A stretch of DNA of 64,000 nucleotides from NCBI RefSeq assembly GCF_003324165.1, contig NW_025407833.1, positions 673,948 through 737,947 on the forward strand, read 5' to 3'. Both the position numbers and the translations under genes were made by a program. This DNA is from Naegleria lovaniensis. Lineage: Eukaryota > Heterolobosea > Eutetramitea > Acrasida > Naegleriidae. The stretch's first letter is position 1; the number at the start of each line of letters is the position of its first letter. Below the pieces are notes generated by a model. That model had not been told where the DNA came from and ran no database searches. It saw only the letters and a program-made list of their open reading frames with translations. Below, piece after piece: positions 29,698 to 41,286 of this stretch.

Positions 29698-31581
29698 ATG
29701 ACGCCAAAGAAAACACAGCCAAAATCATCATCATCGACCATGCCCTTGAAAGAGGCGTTTTCATCATTCATTCTGAAATCTTCAGAAAATTCCAATCATC
29801 ATCGGAGCAGTATGAATAATGGAAGGTCGCCCGAGGAGATACAGAGAAGAGCTTTGGCTCTATCGAGTTTGCTCCGAGAGGAAGAGGAGAATGAAGAAGA
29901 ACATACTCATGGTTCATCATCAAATCATCATGATGATAATCAAGTAGATAATTTAATGGATGAAAATATTATTCGGAATTTGTTGGACAACTTGATGGAA
30001 GATGAGGACGATGATGATGAAGTTCTGAATGATGACTTTTTTGTGGAGGAATCAAGCGATAGTGCAGATGAAGGATTATCGCCTTCTACAGAAGAGAAAC
30101 AGTCAAGATCAAATTCCTATCAAGCACTAGGTGATGCCGATGATGAAGATGCGGATTGGAATGGAGAGAGCACTGATGAGGAAGAGGATTGGCAAGCCTT
30201 TCAAGAAATTTGTTGTCATTCCGATGATGAAGGAGAAGAAGACATGCACGAAAGACCAACTTTGAAATCAACTCAACACAATAGCAATTTTAATAATCAT
30301 GGATATAACGCAACGACAAGTAGTAGCACTGGTTTAAGACATCTAGAAACTAACAAATCTATTGGACCTAGTCCAAAGCCAACATCTTTAGCTTTAAAAG
30401 CAGTTCGACTGAAACATAAATTGTCAATGCTGAAACAAAGACGAAATGGTCGGAATAATTCCACAACTCATAGACATTATCCACAACAAGATCATTCTTC
30501 ACCTATTCACAATTTCAACAATTTTGAAAATAATTATTCATCGACATCAAAATCAACAGAGCTCAATGGTCACTCAACAACTATGGAAAAACCAAAGACA
30601 GAACACAAAACAATTTTGCCACCAGAGAATACTTTTAAAAATTTTGAAATTACTTCTAACAATCATTCCAAATCATCACACCAAAAATCATCCGAGCTTG
30701 AGGCATTACCATCATCCATTTCATCTAAACACCAGCTTTCCAAACAAAGTACTAAAACAATCTCCTCAAGCTCAACCAACGATGACACTAAAAAGAAAAG
30801 CGAACAAAAAGAGACAGAAAATTCATCACAATTCGAGTTCGAAGACCATCACGAGAAATCTTCTCATAGTTCAGAAAAATCTACAAACTCCAAGAAGAAT
30901 CGAATGAGCGATAACACTCTGTCAAAAACAGACGTAACTCAAATTTCACAGAGTACCGTTTCAAGTCAAATATCCTCTTCCTCTTCACAGGATAATACAG
31001 ATTTTTCTCCGAAATTAGCACACCATTATGAGAGCAAGGATGACAAAAACAATGCATCCAAGACAGACCGAGCCGCAAAAACTGACAAGTCTTCCAAAAA
31101 ACCAAAGAAACCCAAAAAGAGTTCCACCTCTGACAAGGACGAGAATGAAGCTTCTGACGAAGAAAAGGCCTATTATGCATGCTTGGAATGTAAAGAATCT
31201 CATCGAAAATGCAGTAGAACATTACCAGCGTGCTCGAGATGCATCAAGAGAGGATTTAAGTGTGAATATCCAGAGCCACCAATTAGCCCTAAAAGAAAAA
31301 CATCGGCCATAACGCCGAAAGACAAAAAAGAAAAGAAACGAAAATCAGAAGAAAAGAATGAGGTGTCATCGCCCACCACCAAAAAGAAATCAAGCTCTAG
31401 CGATACAGAACCATCTCCAAAGAAGAAAAAGACCTCTAAAAAGTCCAGTAAGGAAAAATCATCGTCTACAGACACCTCACGAGCGAATGACTCTGATGAT
31501 GATGTGATATTTGTTAAAGAGGAGATTTCTAAACCTGCAAAACAAAAAACCATCGAGTCGTTTTTCAAGAAAACCAAATAG
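29698..31581 (+). CDS. Zn2Cys6 protein with acidic N-terminus, SUMO-interaction-like motif and C-terminal PIP box
   Basis: 627 aa, single exon, start after nine A. The N-terminal third is very acidic and Ser-rich (poly-Asp/Glu), the middle Ser/Thr/Lys/Asn-rich. At about 31178-31266 lies a Zn2Cys6 binuclear cluster, CLECKESHRKCSRTLPACSR...C, with exact Gal4-type spacing (2-6-6-2-6). Lys/Ser-rich sequence follows, then DDDVIFVKEE, a hydrophobic core beside acids like a SUMO-interacting motif. The last residues include QKTIESFF, an exact PCNA-interacting peptide (Q-x-x-I-x-x-F-F). The combination suggests a DNA-bound protein tied to replication or repair rather than an ordinary activator; that is inference. 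It is head-to-head with the actin-like gene. Confidence 0.82.
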   Translation: MTPKKTQPKSSSSTMPLKEAFSSFILKSSENSNHHRSSMNNGRSPEEIQRRALALSSLLREEEENEEEHTHGSSSNHHDDNQVDNLMDENIIRNLLDNLMEDEDDDDEVLNDDFFVEESSDSADEGLSPSTEEKQSRSNSYQALGDADDEDADWNGESTDEEEDWQAFQEICCHSDDEGEEDMHERPTLKSTQHNSNFNNHGYNATTSSSTGLRHLETNKSIGPSPKPTSLALKAVRLKHKLSMLKQRRNGRNNSTTHRHYPQQDHSSPIHNFNNFENNYSSTSKSTELNGHSTTMEKPKTEHKTILPPENTFKNFEITSNNHSKSSHQKSSELEALPSSISSKHQLSKQSTKTISSSSTNDDTKKKSEQKETENSSQFEFEDHHEKSSHSSEKSTNSKKNRMSDNTLSKTDVTQISQSTVSSQISSSSSQDNTDFSPKLAHHYESKDDKNNASKTDRAAKTDKSSKKPKKPKKSSTSDKDENEASDEEKAYYACLECKESHRKCSRTLPACSRCIKRGFKCEYPEPPISPKRKTSAITPKDKKEKKRKSEEKNEVSSPTTKKKSSSSDTEPSPKKKKTSKKSSKEKSSSTDTSRANDSDDDVIFVKEEISKPAKQKTIESFFKKTK

Positions 31582-31665
31582 AGTTACAATTTTGAATAAA
31601 TAATGATCTGTTGAATTTAATTTTCAATCACGATTTCAAAGAAACTATAATGTTCAAACAAAGTA

Positions 31666-32421
31666 TTACTTTTCCACAATAAAATCAGTATTTCCTTTGG
31701 ATGTGACAATTTTGACAAGTGATCCAGAAGGTGGTCTTTCAGTATAAGAACTTTCCAACCATTTGATGAGCTCACTTGAAACATGGTCAAGCGGAGTCCA
31801 GCTGGAAGTGTCAGCATTTGGCATGGCTTGTCTATTTGCTTCAGTATCTAACATGGATGGAACAATTCCAATGGTTGTCGTATGAGCAGGCAATCCACAT
31901 TGCTCTGGATGAGCCAAACTTCTCACCAAATGATGAACCGAGTTTTTAGCCAATCCATATGCAATAGTATGTGGTGTTGGAGACAGAGCTCCTGCAGCTC
32001 CTGGCAACACCAACAAACCACCATCCTTCAAATGAGCACTTGCAATCAAAGCACTCAATACCGATGATTGAACGCTCACTTTCCACATGGCATCCACCTG
32101 AGATAGCAATTGCTTTTCTTTCAACGATCCCATAACAAATCCACCCGCAACATTCACCACAGCATCCAATTTGTTATTGGCAAGAATTTGTTGTAATTTC
32201 TGAGAAATGACTTGTTCATTCTCGGAACCATCATGAAAGCTTAATGTATTGTTTTTACTGTTTTTATCCAATTGATTGTTCAACACAATGGAATGATCAG
32301 CATCAGAATTTTCCTTCAAATCAATCGAGATGGCCATATAATTTTTCTGTTTGATGGCCCGAATGAGATTCCGACCCAACGAACCGACACCACCAAACAC
32401 AGCAACAACCTTTTGAGACAT
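31666..32421 (-). CDS. QDPR: Dihydropteridine reductase (quinonoid), SDR family
   Basis: 251 aa, single exon, start after a run of A. A short-chain dehydrogenase that regenerates tetrahydrobiopterin from quinonoid dihydrobiopterin with NADH. Motifs: dinucleotide loop FGGVGSLGRNL, NVAGGFVMGSLKEK, DAMWKVSVQSSVLSA, catalytic YGLAK, SSWTPLDHV and RPPSGSLVKIVTSKG, each aligning with animal and Dictyostelium-type QDPR blocks. It suggests pterin-dependent chemistry such as phenylalanine hydroxylation. It is tail-to-tail with the Zn2Cys6 gene (84 bp) and head-to-head with the FkbM gene (166 bp). Confidence 0.93.
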   Translation of the reverse strand: MSQKVVAVFGGVGSLGRNLIRAIKQKNYMAISIDLKENSDADHSIVLNNQLDKNSKNNTLSFHDGSENEQVISQKLQQILANNKLDAVVNVAGGFVMGSLKEKQLLSQVDAMWKVSVQSSVLSALIASAHLKDGGLLVLPGAAGALSPTPHTIAYGLAKNSVHHLVRSLAHPEQCGLPAHTTTIGIVPSMLDTEANRQAMPNADTSSWTPLDHVSSELIKWLESSYTERPPSGSLVKIVTSKGNTDFIVEK

Positions 32422-32587
32422 TTTTTTTGTAAAGTCAAGGCAACAAACTCTTTTAAAAAGGCTACCAAATTATATGAATGGTCTTGAAATCGTAGTGTTC
32501 TTCTTTCCTAGAAGATAGTCTTTCCTTGTATTTCTGCAATGAATACATAGATATAATTACTGATTTTTGTCATCTTTGGGAAAAAAA

Positions 32588-33988
32588 ATGTCTGCAACTG
32601 ATTCATCACAAGCTCCTTCTTCTCTTTCATCTACTTCCAATCATGTAGTCTCATCATCATCCATGAGTGGTTCTGTTCAACATCGTGTAGCTTCTTCTCA
32701 TCCTACCTCGGAAGAAGATCCCATTCAACCTACCCGTTCATCCATGTCATCTTCCGATATAACGGGCGATCACAACAACATTGCTCATCATCATCACGAC
32801 CCAGAACAAACCATACCTATTTTAAATCATCATGATAATCTTTTAAATCCCTCTTCGGGAAAAGCGGTAAAGGCTTTTTCAATGAGTTGGTTAGAACGAA
32901 TTTCAAATTCGTGGTGTTGTCAAATTGTACCGAGAATTGGAAGAAATTTACTGAGGAAGTGCTTTGGAGTGAAATCATTGACCAAAGTTCCGTTTTTGGA
33001 ACGATTTGTATTTCCTTATCAGAAAATAATTGTAATTTCTTTTTTATGTCTATTGAGTTTTTGGATCTTGTATGCAATCATGATGAGTGGAGGACCAAAA
33101 TCACTTTATGCAATTTATAGAAATGATAAAAAGAATTCGAGATTGGTGGGATATGTCGTACAAACAAATACGAACCCATCATTTTATTTGAGAGTTTTGA
33201 ATCCGAATAGAGATGTAGGATTTTCGAAACATTTGGTTGAATATGGAAATTGGGAAACAGCGACTGAAGAATTATTTGGAATGTTGATTGCTAGTTTTAA
33301 AGAAGAGTCAAAAAAAACACGAAAACGATGTCTCGTTGTGGACATTGGAGCGTTTGCAGGATTTTACACAATTCTGCCTGCATTACATGGTTGTCGAGTC
33401 ATTGCATACGAAATTCAGCCACAAATGGCAGGAATTGTAATGAGCTCAGCATCTTTGAATGATATCGACAAATTAGTGACTGTGAAAAATCTAGCTGTGT
33501 GGAAAGAAGCTGGCACCCGAATTGAATACTCGAAGAAATATGTCGCTGACTTGACGAATGTTGTCACTGCACCATTTGACACCGATGAAACTACTCCTGA
33601 CTCTGTGGAGACGATAACTCTTGATGAGGATTACTTCTCAACCGATACACATATTAATTTATTGAAAGTAGACGTTTCGAAAAAAACAGACGATATTTTC
33701 TTGGGAGCTTTAAGAACGCTATCCTACATGATTGACAATATTATTGTAGAGTTAACTGCGGATGATGCACCATCCATTCGTCACATTTTAGACTCCTTCT
33801 TTGATAAGGTGGTGATTTTGGAAGACAGCAAGGGATTGGCAAGCTTCTTTTTCAAGTCCTCAACTCCAAAGATTTTCGTTGGAGAGAAGATATCAGTGGA
33901 TGACATTGTATCACACCTTCGAACGACTGGTAAACGCAATGTTTGGTTTTCAAAGACCTCTAAAACAATTCCATACTATGGAGTGTGA
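32588..33988 (+). CDS. FkbM-family methyltransferase, type II membrane protein
   Basis: 466 aa, single exon, start after eight A. The first 100 residues are Ser/His-rich and cytosolic-looking. One membrane span follows (about residues 145-168, IIVISFLCLLSFWILYAIMM), so the catalytic domain would be lumenal. That domain has an SAM-binding start VVDIGAFAGFYTILPALHG, then VIAYEIQPQMAGIV and NLAVWKEAGTRIEYS, the order seen in FkbM O-methyltransferases. The usual second motif (K-x-D-V-E-G) reads LLKVDVSKKTDD, so a conserved acidic/Gly pair is altered. Likely substrate is a sugar or lipid-linked glycan in the Golgi (inference). Confidence 0.8.
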   Translation: MSATDSSQAPSSLSSTSNHVVSSSSMSGSVQHRVASSHPTSEEDPIQPTRSSMSSSDITGDHNNIAHHHHDPEQTIPILNHHDNLLNPSSGKAVKAFSMSWLERISNSWCCQIVPRIGRNLLRKCFGVKSLTKVPFLERFVFPYQKIIVISFLCLLSFWILYAIMMSGGPKSLYAIYRNDKKNSRLVGYVVQTNTNPSFYLRVLNPNRDVGFSKHLVEYGNWETATEELFGMLIASFKEESKKTRKRCLVVDIGAFAGFYTILPALHGCRVIAYEIQPQMAGIVMSSASLNDIDKLVTVKNLAVWKEAGTRIEYSKKYVADLTNVVTAPFDTDETTPDSVETITLDEDYFSTDTHINLLKVDVSKKTDDIFLGALRTLSYMIDNIIVELTADDAPSIRHILDSFFDKVVILEDSKGLASFFFKSSTPKIFVGEKISVDDIVSHLRTTGKRNVWFSKTSKTIPYYGV

Positions 33989-34081
33989 TGAAATAAATTA
34001 TTTGATATAAAATTCTTATGCATTGAACATTATGTGTACAAAACAACCATAAATTGTTGATGGACTAAATTACACAACTTT

Positions 34082-36811
34082 TCAATTGGAATATTTCAAA
34101 TGCCTTTCAACCATATTTAACAATTCAGCAATGTCTTCTTTCTGAGGGTTAATAAATAAATTTCCACATGATCTCATATGGCTACCTTCTCGAGTTGAGC
34201 TGGTAAGGTGCGTCATGAATTTCTTGTAGTCCTCTTTCAAGCTTGAGGGTAGTGAAGAGCTTAAATTCAAAATCAAATCCCTCACACATATCAATGTTAT
34301 GGAGATGTATAATGGAGAAACTACAAAACAAGTTTCCATGATTGCTTTCAAGTGGAACACCAAGTTATGATTCAATTGTTCTGAAAAATCTTGCTTAGAT
34401 TGAGGAGAAAAGCCTGTCAATATCATTCTTGTTTTCAAATACTGAATAAAAAATTGCCAAAATAAAATATCAGGAGAGTTGGTTGAGATTATTTGTTGAT
34501 TCAGTTGTGATAGGAAAGACCAACATTCCATGGATGATCTGGGAATCAAACAATCCATGTCCATTAATGTCTGACGTATTGTCTTGCAAGCAGTCATCAT
34601 GTTGGTGTCCAAAGTTGTAGATACTGGCGTAATGGTGAGTTGTGAGAAAGCGTCATTATTTTTCACCAATCGCTCGAATTCTCCCAAAAATAAATATGGA
34701 TAAGAGCTTGTGTAACGAAATATGACAGTTAATTGCAGTGCCTTCAATACCAGTCGTTTAAAGTAGATTGAATTCACATCATTGGTCATTATTGGCTGTA
34801 CTTGGTCGATTGGTATCAACAATTTCTGTAGTTCTTGTTGAATATCGGCACACAATGAATGTTTACAAAATAGTAAATATTGTTTGGAGATCATGTTCAA
34901 GAATTCGGAGTTTGGGCTATTTGAGAGTTGATGTGATTGTGTTGTTTGGATAGCAATATCATTTTGCAACTTATCAAGAGCACACCGTGAGAGTGTGACA
35001 CTCATTTCGTTACTTCCGTCTAATACTTGGTTGATAAATGCAGCCCACATGAAGCATGATGCTTTTTCTATATTCCCCATCTGTGTTGAGTCTAGAAATT
35101 TGAAAAGCTCTTTTTTACATTGTTTGATACTCTTTTCACTCTCAGAAAGTAATATTGATCTATTGTCATCATAAATGGATAATTTAAATAAGCAGTGATA
35201 TTTTAAGAAGAGTGCTTCGAAAGCACTGTAAATACTTTGATAGAATGTATCGCTCATCACTCGTTGCTGAATCCATAGTAAAAGTTTCTCCTTGACAAAC
35301 ATTTTTAACATTTCTCGATGATTATTATCCAAACAATCAACGATGAAATTAATGAAATCCTCTCTGAAGAAGAGTTGCATTGAATAATCTAAACTTGGTT
35401 CAATTTGATACATACTACTCGCACTGCTGGATGTGTCAAAATTATGCGAGAGTGAAACATTAATCATTTGCAAAAGATAATTCCTTCGATCAATTTCTTT
35501 TCGTCCCAATAGTGCATCTTCAAACGTGCTTAGAGGAGACACGTCTACCTGTGGATAATTTGTTGTTGGAGGCTTCAATACTTCACGAGTTGGGGAGTTT
35601 GTTTCATTTTGAGAATTGTCATTGGGAAGCTTCCTCTTTTTAGGTTCGTTAATTTTTCGTTGTGAGGGTGTTTGTTTCAGTGTGGGTGACGGGGAGACAC
35701 TGATAAGGGTTTCATCACTTTCTGTTCGTAACTTTGGACCTCGTTTCTGTGAGGTAGGTGGATGTGGTCACACATGTCATTCATGCAAACATTGGAATAT
35801 CAGAAAAGGCAGTTTGATGAAATAAAACACTCACCTTAGGTTCTGAAAATACACATTCATGCTGTAGACCTCTTCTCTTACATTCTCCACATGGATGTAA
35901 TTTGTCTGTAAATTTTATATTGACATAGATCCATGATGACAAAATTGTGAACATTGTACAAAATAAGCAAAATACATACCACACTTTCTGTGGCTCTTTC
36001 TACAGTGAGTACACGACATTCTCGGTTGTGAAGGATCTACTGAAAGTGACATGGAAGCAACAGCTCCATTAAAATCATTGCCATGATTGACCTCAATCGT
36101 TGTTGCAAGGTTTTGTTGTTTTTGCTGCAAATGCACTCCATGATTCGAATACTGACTTGCCGCTGTTGCACCACTCCTCATCATGATTGGAGGAAGAATG
36201 GTCGCTTCACCTTCACTCACAGCCATGGAGTGAGCTTGTGGATGATTCACCAAGTTACTGGTCATGATGGGAATGCTACCTCGCTGATGTTGTTGAATAT
36301 GGTGATGATGATCCAAATGGTTCAAATTGCTCGGACTATGACCACTCTCATGATTACTTGCTGGATAAGAACTAGTAGTCGTATTGTTGTTGGTGTTGTT
36401 GTTGTGGTTGTGGTTGCCTGTGGTTCGTGTCAAGGTATTTTGAGCAATAAATCCAGGCTTGAACCCAGCAAGTGGTACGATGGGAGGATGATTGGAATTC
36501 CAACTCGTTTCCTTGCTGTTGTTCATGATACTCCGAGTGGTACCACTCGTATGATGATGATTCGTTGTTGTTGTTGTTGTTGATGATACATCATTTGAAT
36601 CGGTTGAAGATCTTGTGAGTTGTTTTTGACTTGTTTCATCATCATGGGATGGTTTGGACGGTAAAGGAAGAGGAAGGCGGTTCAAAGAAGAAACGGAAGA
36701 AGCTGCTCTTTGTTGTGGCTGTTCAAAGGATGATGAAGCTAATGGCAAAAGTATTGGAGGAGAGGAGGATGAAATTTTCTTGTCTTCCGATGATGAAGAT
36801 AAAAAGCTCAT
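34082..36811 (-). CDS. Zn2Cys6 (Gal4-type) transcription factor
   Basis: Three exons (36811-35981 with phase-1 donor at about 35980, 35905-35835, 35746-34082) give about 855 aa. Exon 1 is Ser/Asn/His/Thr-rich. The Zn2Cys6 cluster is split by intron 1: CTHCRKSHRKC on one side and HPCGECKRRGLQHEC on the other. Exon 3 starts with a basic stretch (KKRKLPND, nuclear signal) and continues as about 480 residues of mostly helical sequence, the position of the fungal regulatory middle region, though I cannot confirm homology. The function is probably DNA binding at CGG-type sites, as in fungi. The start is the first ATG in frame. Confidence 0.82.
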
Positions 36812-37713
36812 GGAATTTGTGGAGAGAGGTAATATGAGATGGGATGATGGGAATGAGGAGGATATGTAGAGGCACCAATGATGATTCAATTCGATTCGAA
36901 AGAAATCACACAACTTGCTTATGGATGGGGATTTGATGTTTGGAGGCTCGGATGATTTTTTATAGTGACATTTCTCCGCAAAAGCCCACCACAGAATTTC
37001 GAAGGTTGTTGGACACGAGTGAAGACCAGTGAGACTTTCAAAGGAACAATTTTATTACAATATAATTCATGAATGGAAAGGAGGTTGTTTGTTTGGCACC
37101 GTTGAAAATTTGGCATCATACTCAGTCTCGTTGAGTCGGGGTCCAAAAACAAGGACATTAGTCTGAACACCCCGTTTATGGATCGATAAAGGTTGAGACA
37201 GAGAAGATGCTTGAGAAGCACTGCTAACAATTCAAACAGAAGATTTCGAGTGGATCGAGGTAAAGATCCGTTTTTTTCGCACGATTGGAAAGTGTGGAAA
37301 AGAAGGCAGCAGAAACTCCAAATTCATTGTCATCTTCATCCAGTGTAGAATCATCTTGACCACCTTGCAAAAATTGTCTCGAATCGTCGTTGATTATTTT
37401 CAATAATTGGGAGCGAATTCAATGGAGTGAGCGAGTTAAACCAATACTCTGTGGTAAGTTGAAATGCTGGACCCAGTAACGTTGTGCTGCCTTAATGTTG
37501 GTGAATAAATCAACCCCTACATTTTGGATCCGTTGCACCATTGGTAAGAATTATGTACAACACACAAAACCCACTCGCACTCGAAACACACACTTCAAAA
37601 AGGTTCAGCAACTCTTTTTTGATTGAATTTGAGAGTCAAGTTTCTAAGGTTTTGCCATTTCATACAACGACTCTCTCAGGTTGGCTTAAAGATCAAAAAA
37701 AAAACTCTCGAAC
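36812..37713. promoter_or_regulatory. Divergent intergenic region, Zn2Cys6 factor / P-loop protein
   Basis: About 900 bp. Scattered short ORFs (for example 36919-37230 minus) have no domain, start context or composition to support them. I see no tRNA or other RNA. This is one of the longest gene-free stretches in the window and lies upstream of both flanking genes. Confidence 0.4.
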
Positions 37714-40700
37714 ATGAAAAGAACAAGTGTCAATCGCATGTTGCAAGGATTAAATTCCCATAGCAACACAACATCGAGCATCATCAACAGTAATCATGTT
37801 TTTAATTCTTCTTCATCAATGAAGGCAAACACCATATTTTTAAATTCAATGATGAAACATGTTCCTAACAATAACAAATTGTTGAATTATCCGAATTATC
37901 CGAATTATCCAACAACAGCAACAGAAGCATTTGGTCAAATACGTTCCTACACCACCACAAATTGGTCTATTGAAAAAGAAGCGTCAACAAATGATAGTGG
38001 AGGTAACACTTCAACACCTTCGTTCTGCCAACCAGTCAGTTTGAAGGATTACGATGCCCATGATGTAGCATCAGTATTGACTTCTCCTAAATCTTGGGGT
38101 GGTGCTGGTTTGTCAGTTGATGCTGTGAAGCCTTTGTATGAGAATAATTTTGATGGCTCATCTCTCCGCAACATTGTTGAGAATATCAAGTTGGACGGTG
38201 TAAAGTATGCCATTGATCGACTTCAAAGCACTTATAACAAGAATAACATTCCTCAACTCTCCGACACTTGTCAAAGTATTGTACATTGGGTCAATGATAA
38301 AATTCTCCCAAAACCACAGAAATTTCTGAACGAAATACACCAAGCACATCTTGAAAATGCTACAGATTTCGAAAAGTTTTATTCTGAAGCACGGAACGAA
38401 TTAGCAAGCAATCACCCTGACAAGGTGTTGAAACCTGAAGATTTTGATGATTTTGAGCAGAATTTATTTGCAAAAACTACTATTAGAGCTTATAATTCTA
38501 AATTTGGCTATCCAAACTTTGGTAAACAATATCGGTCTATTGAATTGCCTGTAACTTTAATAGGTGCTTCACTTGCCAAACATGAACTGCCATATTTTAC
38601 TCAATTTCAGTACACTATGGCACAAGATGGTGAATTATTGAAAAGAGTAGCTCCTAGGAGCAAACGCAGCGCAATAATGTTTATGGGTCCATCTGGTGCT
38701 GGTAAGACATCAGCTTGCGTGCGTTTGTTATGTCATAATCCTGGAATGGTTTTAACATGTACTTTATCAAACGAGGTATCCAGTGGATTGACAACGGATT
38801 CTTTGATGAAGCAAGCATTTGGCCACTTAAACGGCCGAAATATTTTTGAACTTTTTGGCCAAGTAGACCAAGTAGTGCTAATGGTATTCATATGTAGATT
38901 GATTTATATTTTAAAGCTAATTGATGATGCAAAACAAAATCCAACTGTATTTGAAAATTTTGTTCAGAGAGATAGGGATGGAAATATTGTTACAGGTGGA
39001 ATACTTCCATATCTCGCATATAAGCAATCAAATGGCAATACTGATACCAGTTTTAATGCTTTGAGGTATGCACAGCTATATGTTTATACTTCTCCCGACG
39101 ATTTGAAGGCATTTGTTGCAACTTTGGTGAACAAGATAATTCATTCACTTAATGACAATTCCGCTCTATTTGGAATAGTCAAGAAAATTGAAAAATTTAT
39201 AGTTGTTATTGATGACGCTAAACTTTATGCAAGGTTTGTATTGATTAATAATGTTCTTACTTGATTCATATTATTTTACTAGCGAAAACTTACTCCATTG
39301 CACTAACCTTTCAGAGTTAACAAGTCTGAACGGTGAGAAGAGAGGACTTTTAGCCAGGTTTGCACAAGTAATTGCTAGCATTGAACAATTTCATTTATCT
39401 ATATTTTCTGGAACTAATTTTTCTGTTAATGTAGAAAGTATTATACAATCAACTCTTGGTAAAACTAAAGCAAAAATTGATACGGTTAAAATATATGACT
39501 TTGGCTTGGTTTCACGAGATGATATCATTTCATTTTTAGAAAAACATATCAAAATACCAAAAAACGAGAAGAAAGAGATTTTATTTTATTTTCATGAACA
39601 AGGATACAAGTATTTTAGAAGAAGATTGATCACATTGGCATTAGAAAAATTTTCTACCAACAACAGCTTGATAGATGCTATTAAATCTTCCGTAAAAGAT
39701 TTTGTATTGGGAGTAGAAAAGCTGGCACATTATCTTATCTATACCTCAATGAACACTCAATTAATCAATGCACAACAAGGTATTCAAGCCATTGTTAAAT
39801 ATGTTGCTCATTATCATTTACCATTTTTAGGTTCTGAGTTTATGGTGCACAAAGAGGTTGCTAATGAATTACTATATTTGGGATTTTCTGGTCCAGAAAG
39901 CTCTGAAAATGATCAGACCAATGTTGTGTTTTCTGCAAAGGATTTTATTGGGTATGAATCTGGATTAGCAATTCTAAAGAAGATATTAGGCATTGAAGAT
40001 AAATCAGAATTGATGAAAAAGATTATTCAAGAAAGAATCAAATTACTCCTGAAATCTTCAGACCACAACATCAATTTGGAATCCATTGTTATGCTTAGAC
40101 TCATAGAGTTAAATGGTACACAGCTCTCTGAAATTGGTTGTTTCAAATCATTAATCACCACCAATCCAAATTTGAAAGATCATGTTTTCAAGTGCAAACA
40201 TTATCTAGACGCAAATGGATATGTAGAGTACTGTATTTCAAAACGTGTTATAGCACCAAACAAGAAGAAAATTAACGGAGAAATGTTGTTCTGGACACAC
40301 TTTGCCGAGAAGAAGTGGGATTTATTAGATGGAGTTTTTATTGCTGTATCGAATGAACACCATAACACTGTGTTTGGTGTTAACAGAGTGAACGGATCTA
40401 CAGATATGATCATTCCAATGGGTTTCCAGTGTAGAGTGCAATCTGGAACTAAACTTGACCCACATTTATATTTTAGTTCCACTATCCCTGAACTATTTTA
40501 TCTCGATAATTATGGAAAATTGAAATCTGATACTCTTTACAATTTAAACAGTAATCATATTGAAGAAACCAAGATTAATGATGAAAATTGTTTCGTTGTA
40601 CAGGACAATTCAAATAAGATAATAGATGATGCGAATGGACAAGGCATGAAAGTTCGTTCAAAGGCAAAATGGTATAATGACATAAGAAATGCTGTTTTAC

Positions 40701-40939
40701 AAGTATTTAAATCGTCAACTATGATGCATGTGTGTGTTGGACTTGATATAACTGAAACATTCTCAACAGAGGTTGTAGAGAAGTACCAGAAAAACTATTT
40801 GTGCTCCTTTATTGACATGAGCAACTATGACTTACTCTTCGACAAAGAATGGGAGACATATTTAAAGAACTTGTTGACCACAACCACAAAACCAGCACTC
40901 GTCTCCCCTGAACTTGAAAGAACTACTTTGGACAAATAA
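37714..40939 (+). CDS. Large P-loop NTPase-like protein of unknown family
   Basis: Two exons, 37714-39233 and 39283-40939, joined over a 49-bp intron (GTTTGT...ACTAG, phase 2), give 1058 aa. The N-terminus is Asn/Ser-rich with basic residues and few acids, compatible with a mitochondrial presequence (low confidence). A region with LTSPKSWGGAGLSVDAV and NNFDGSSLRNIVE resembles a SAM-like helical bundle. A clear Walker A is IMFMGPSGAGKTSACVRLL (about 38674-38730) and a candidate Walker B is KFIVVIDDAK just before the intron. The C-terminal 550 residues match nothing I know. It has fewer poly-Asn/Gln tracts and apparently more TTA/ATA codons than its neighbours, so foreign origin or effector-like (CRN-type) ancestry could be tested. 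Confidence 0.75.
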
Positions 40940-41286
40940 TAACTTTCAGTTGTTACGATCTTTAATATCAATAGAATCCTCCCTAAGGACTCGAATCAAT
41001 CCAACATTTTCAATTGCTGTTGTTCACTTTCAAACTTTCCACTTGTTGCATTTTATTGAATAATAAACGAGGGAACCACTATAAAATTTATGGTAAACCT
41101 GGCGCTCATGTAGGGGTTAGTCGGATTAATCCAACTCAAGCTTGACGAACAAATTCGATCAAGAGATCATGTACTGACAAAATGTTCTTCCTTACCTCAA
41201 ATGCATTAGGGATCTGCGAAAAGGCACAAAAGACAGCTTCATTGTAATGAGAACTCGAGAGATTTTTGTAAAAAAAATGTTGCACC
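40940..41286. other. Intergenic stretch with a short uORF at its end
   Basis: About 345 bp between two same-strand genes. Near its right end an ATG follows seven A (41277) and encodes a five-codon uORF whose stop (41292-41294) overlaps the main ATG at 41287 by a few bases. No other feature is supported. Confidence 0.5.

Noticed and set aside
36919-37230. 103-codon minus-strand ORF
   Set aside because: No motif, no start context, in a divergent promoter region.
38884-38916. 33-nt GT...AG segment as an intron in the P-loop gene
   Set aside because: Too short for the introns seen here and a multiple of three with an open frame, so kept as coding.
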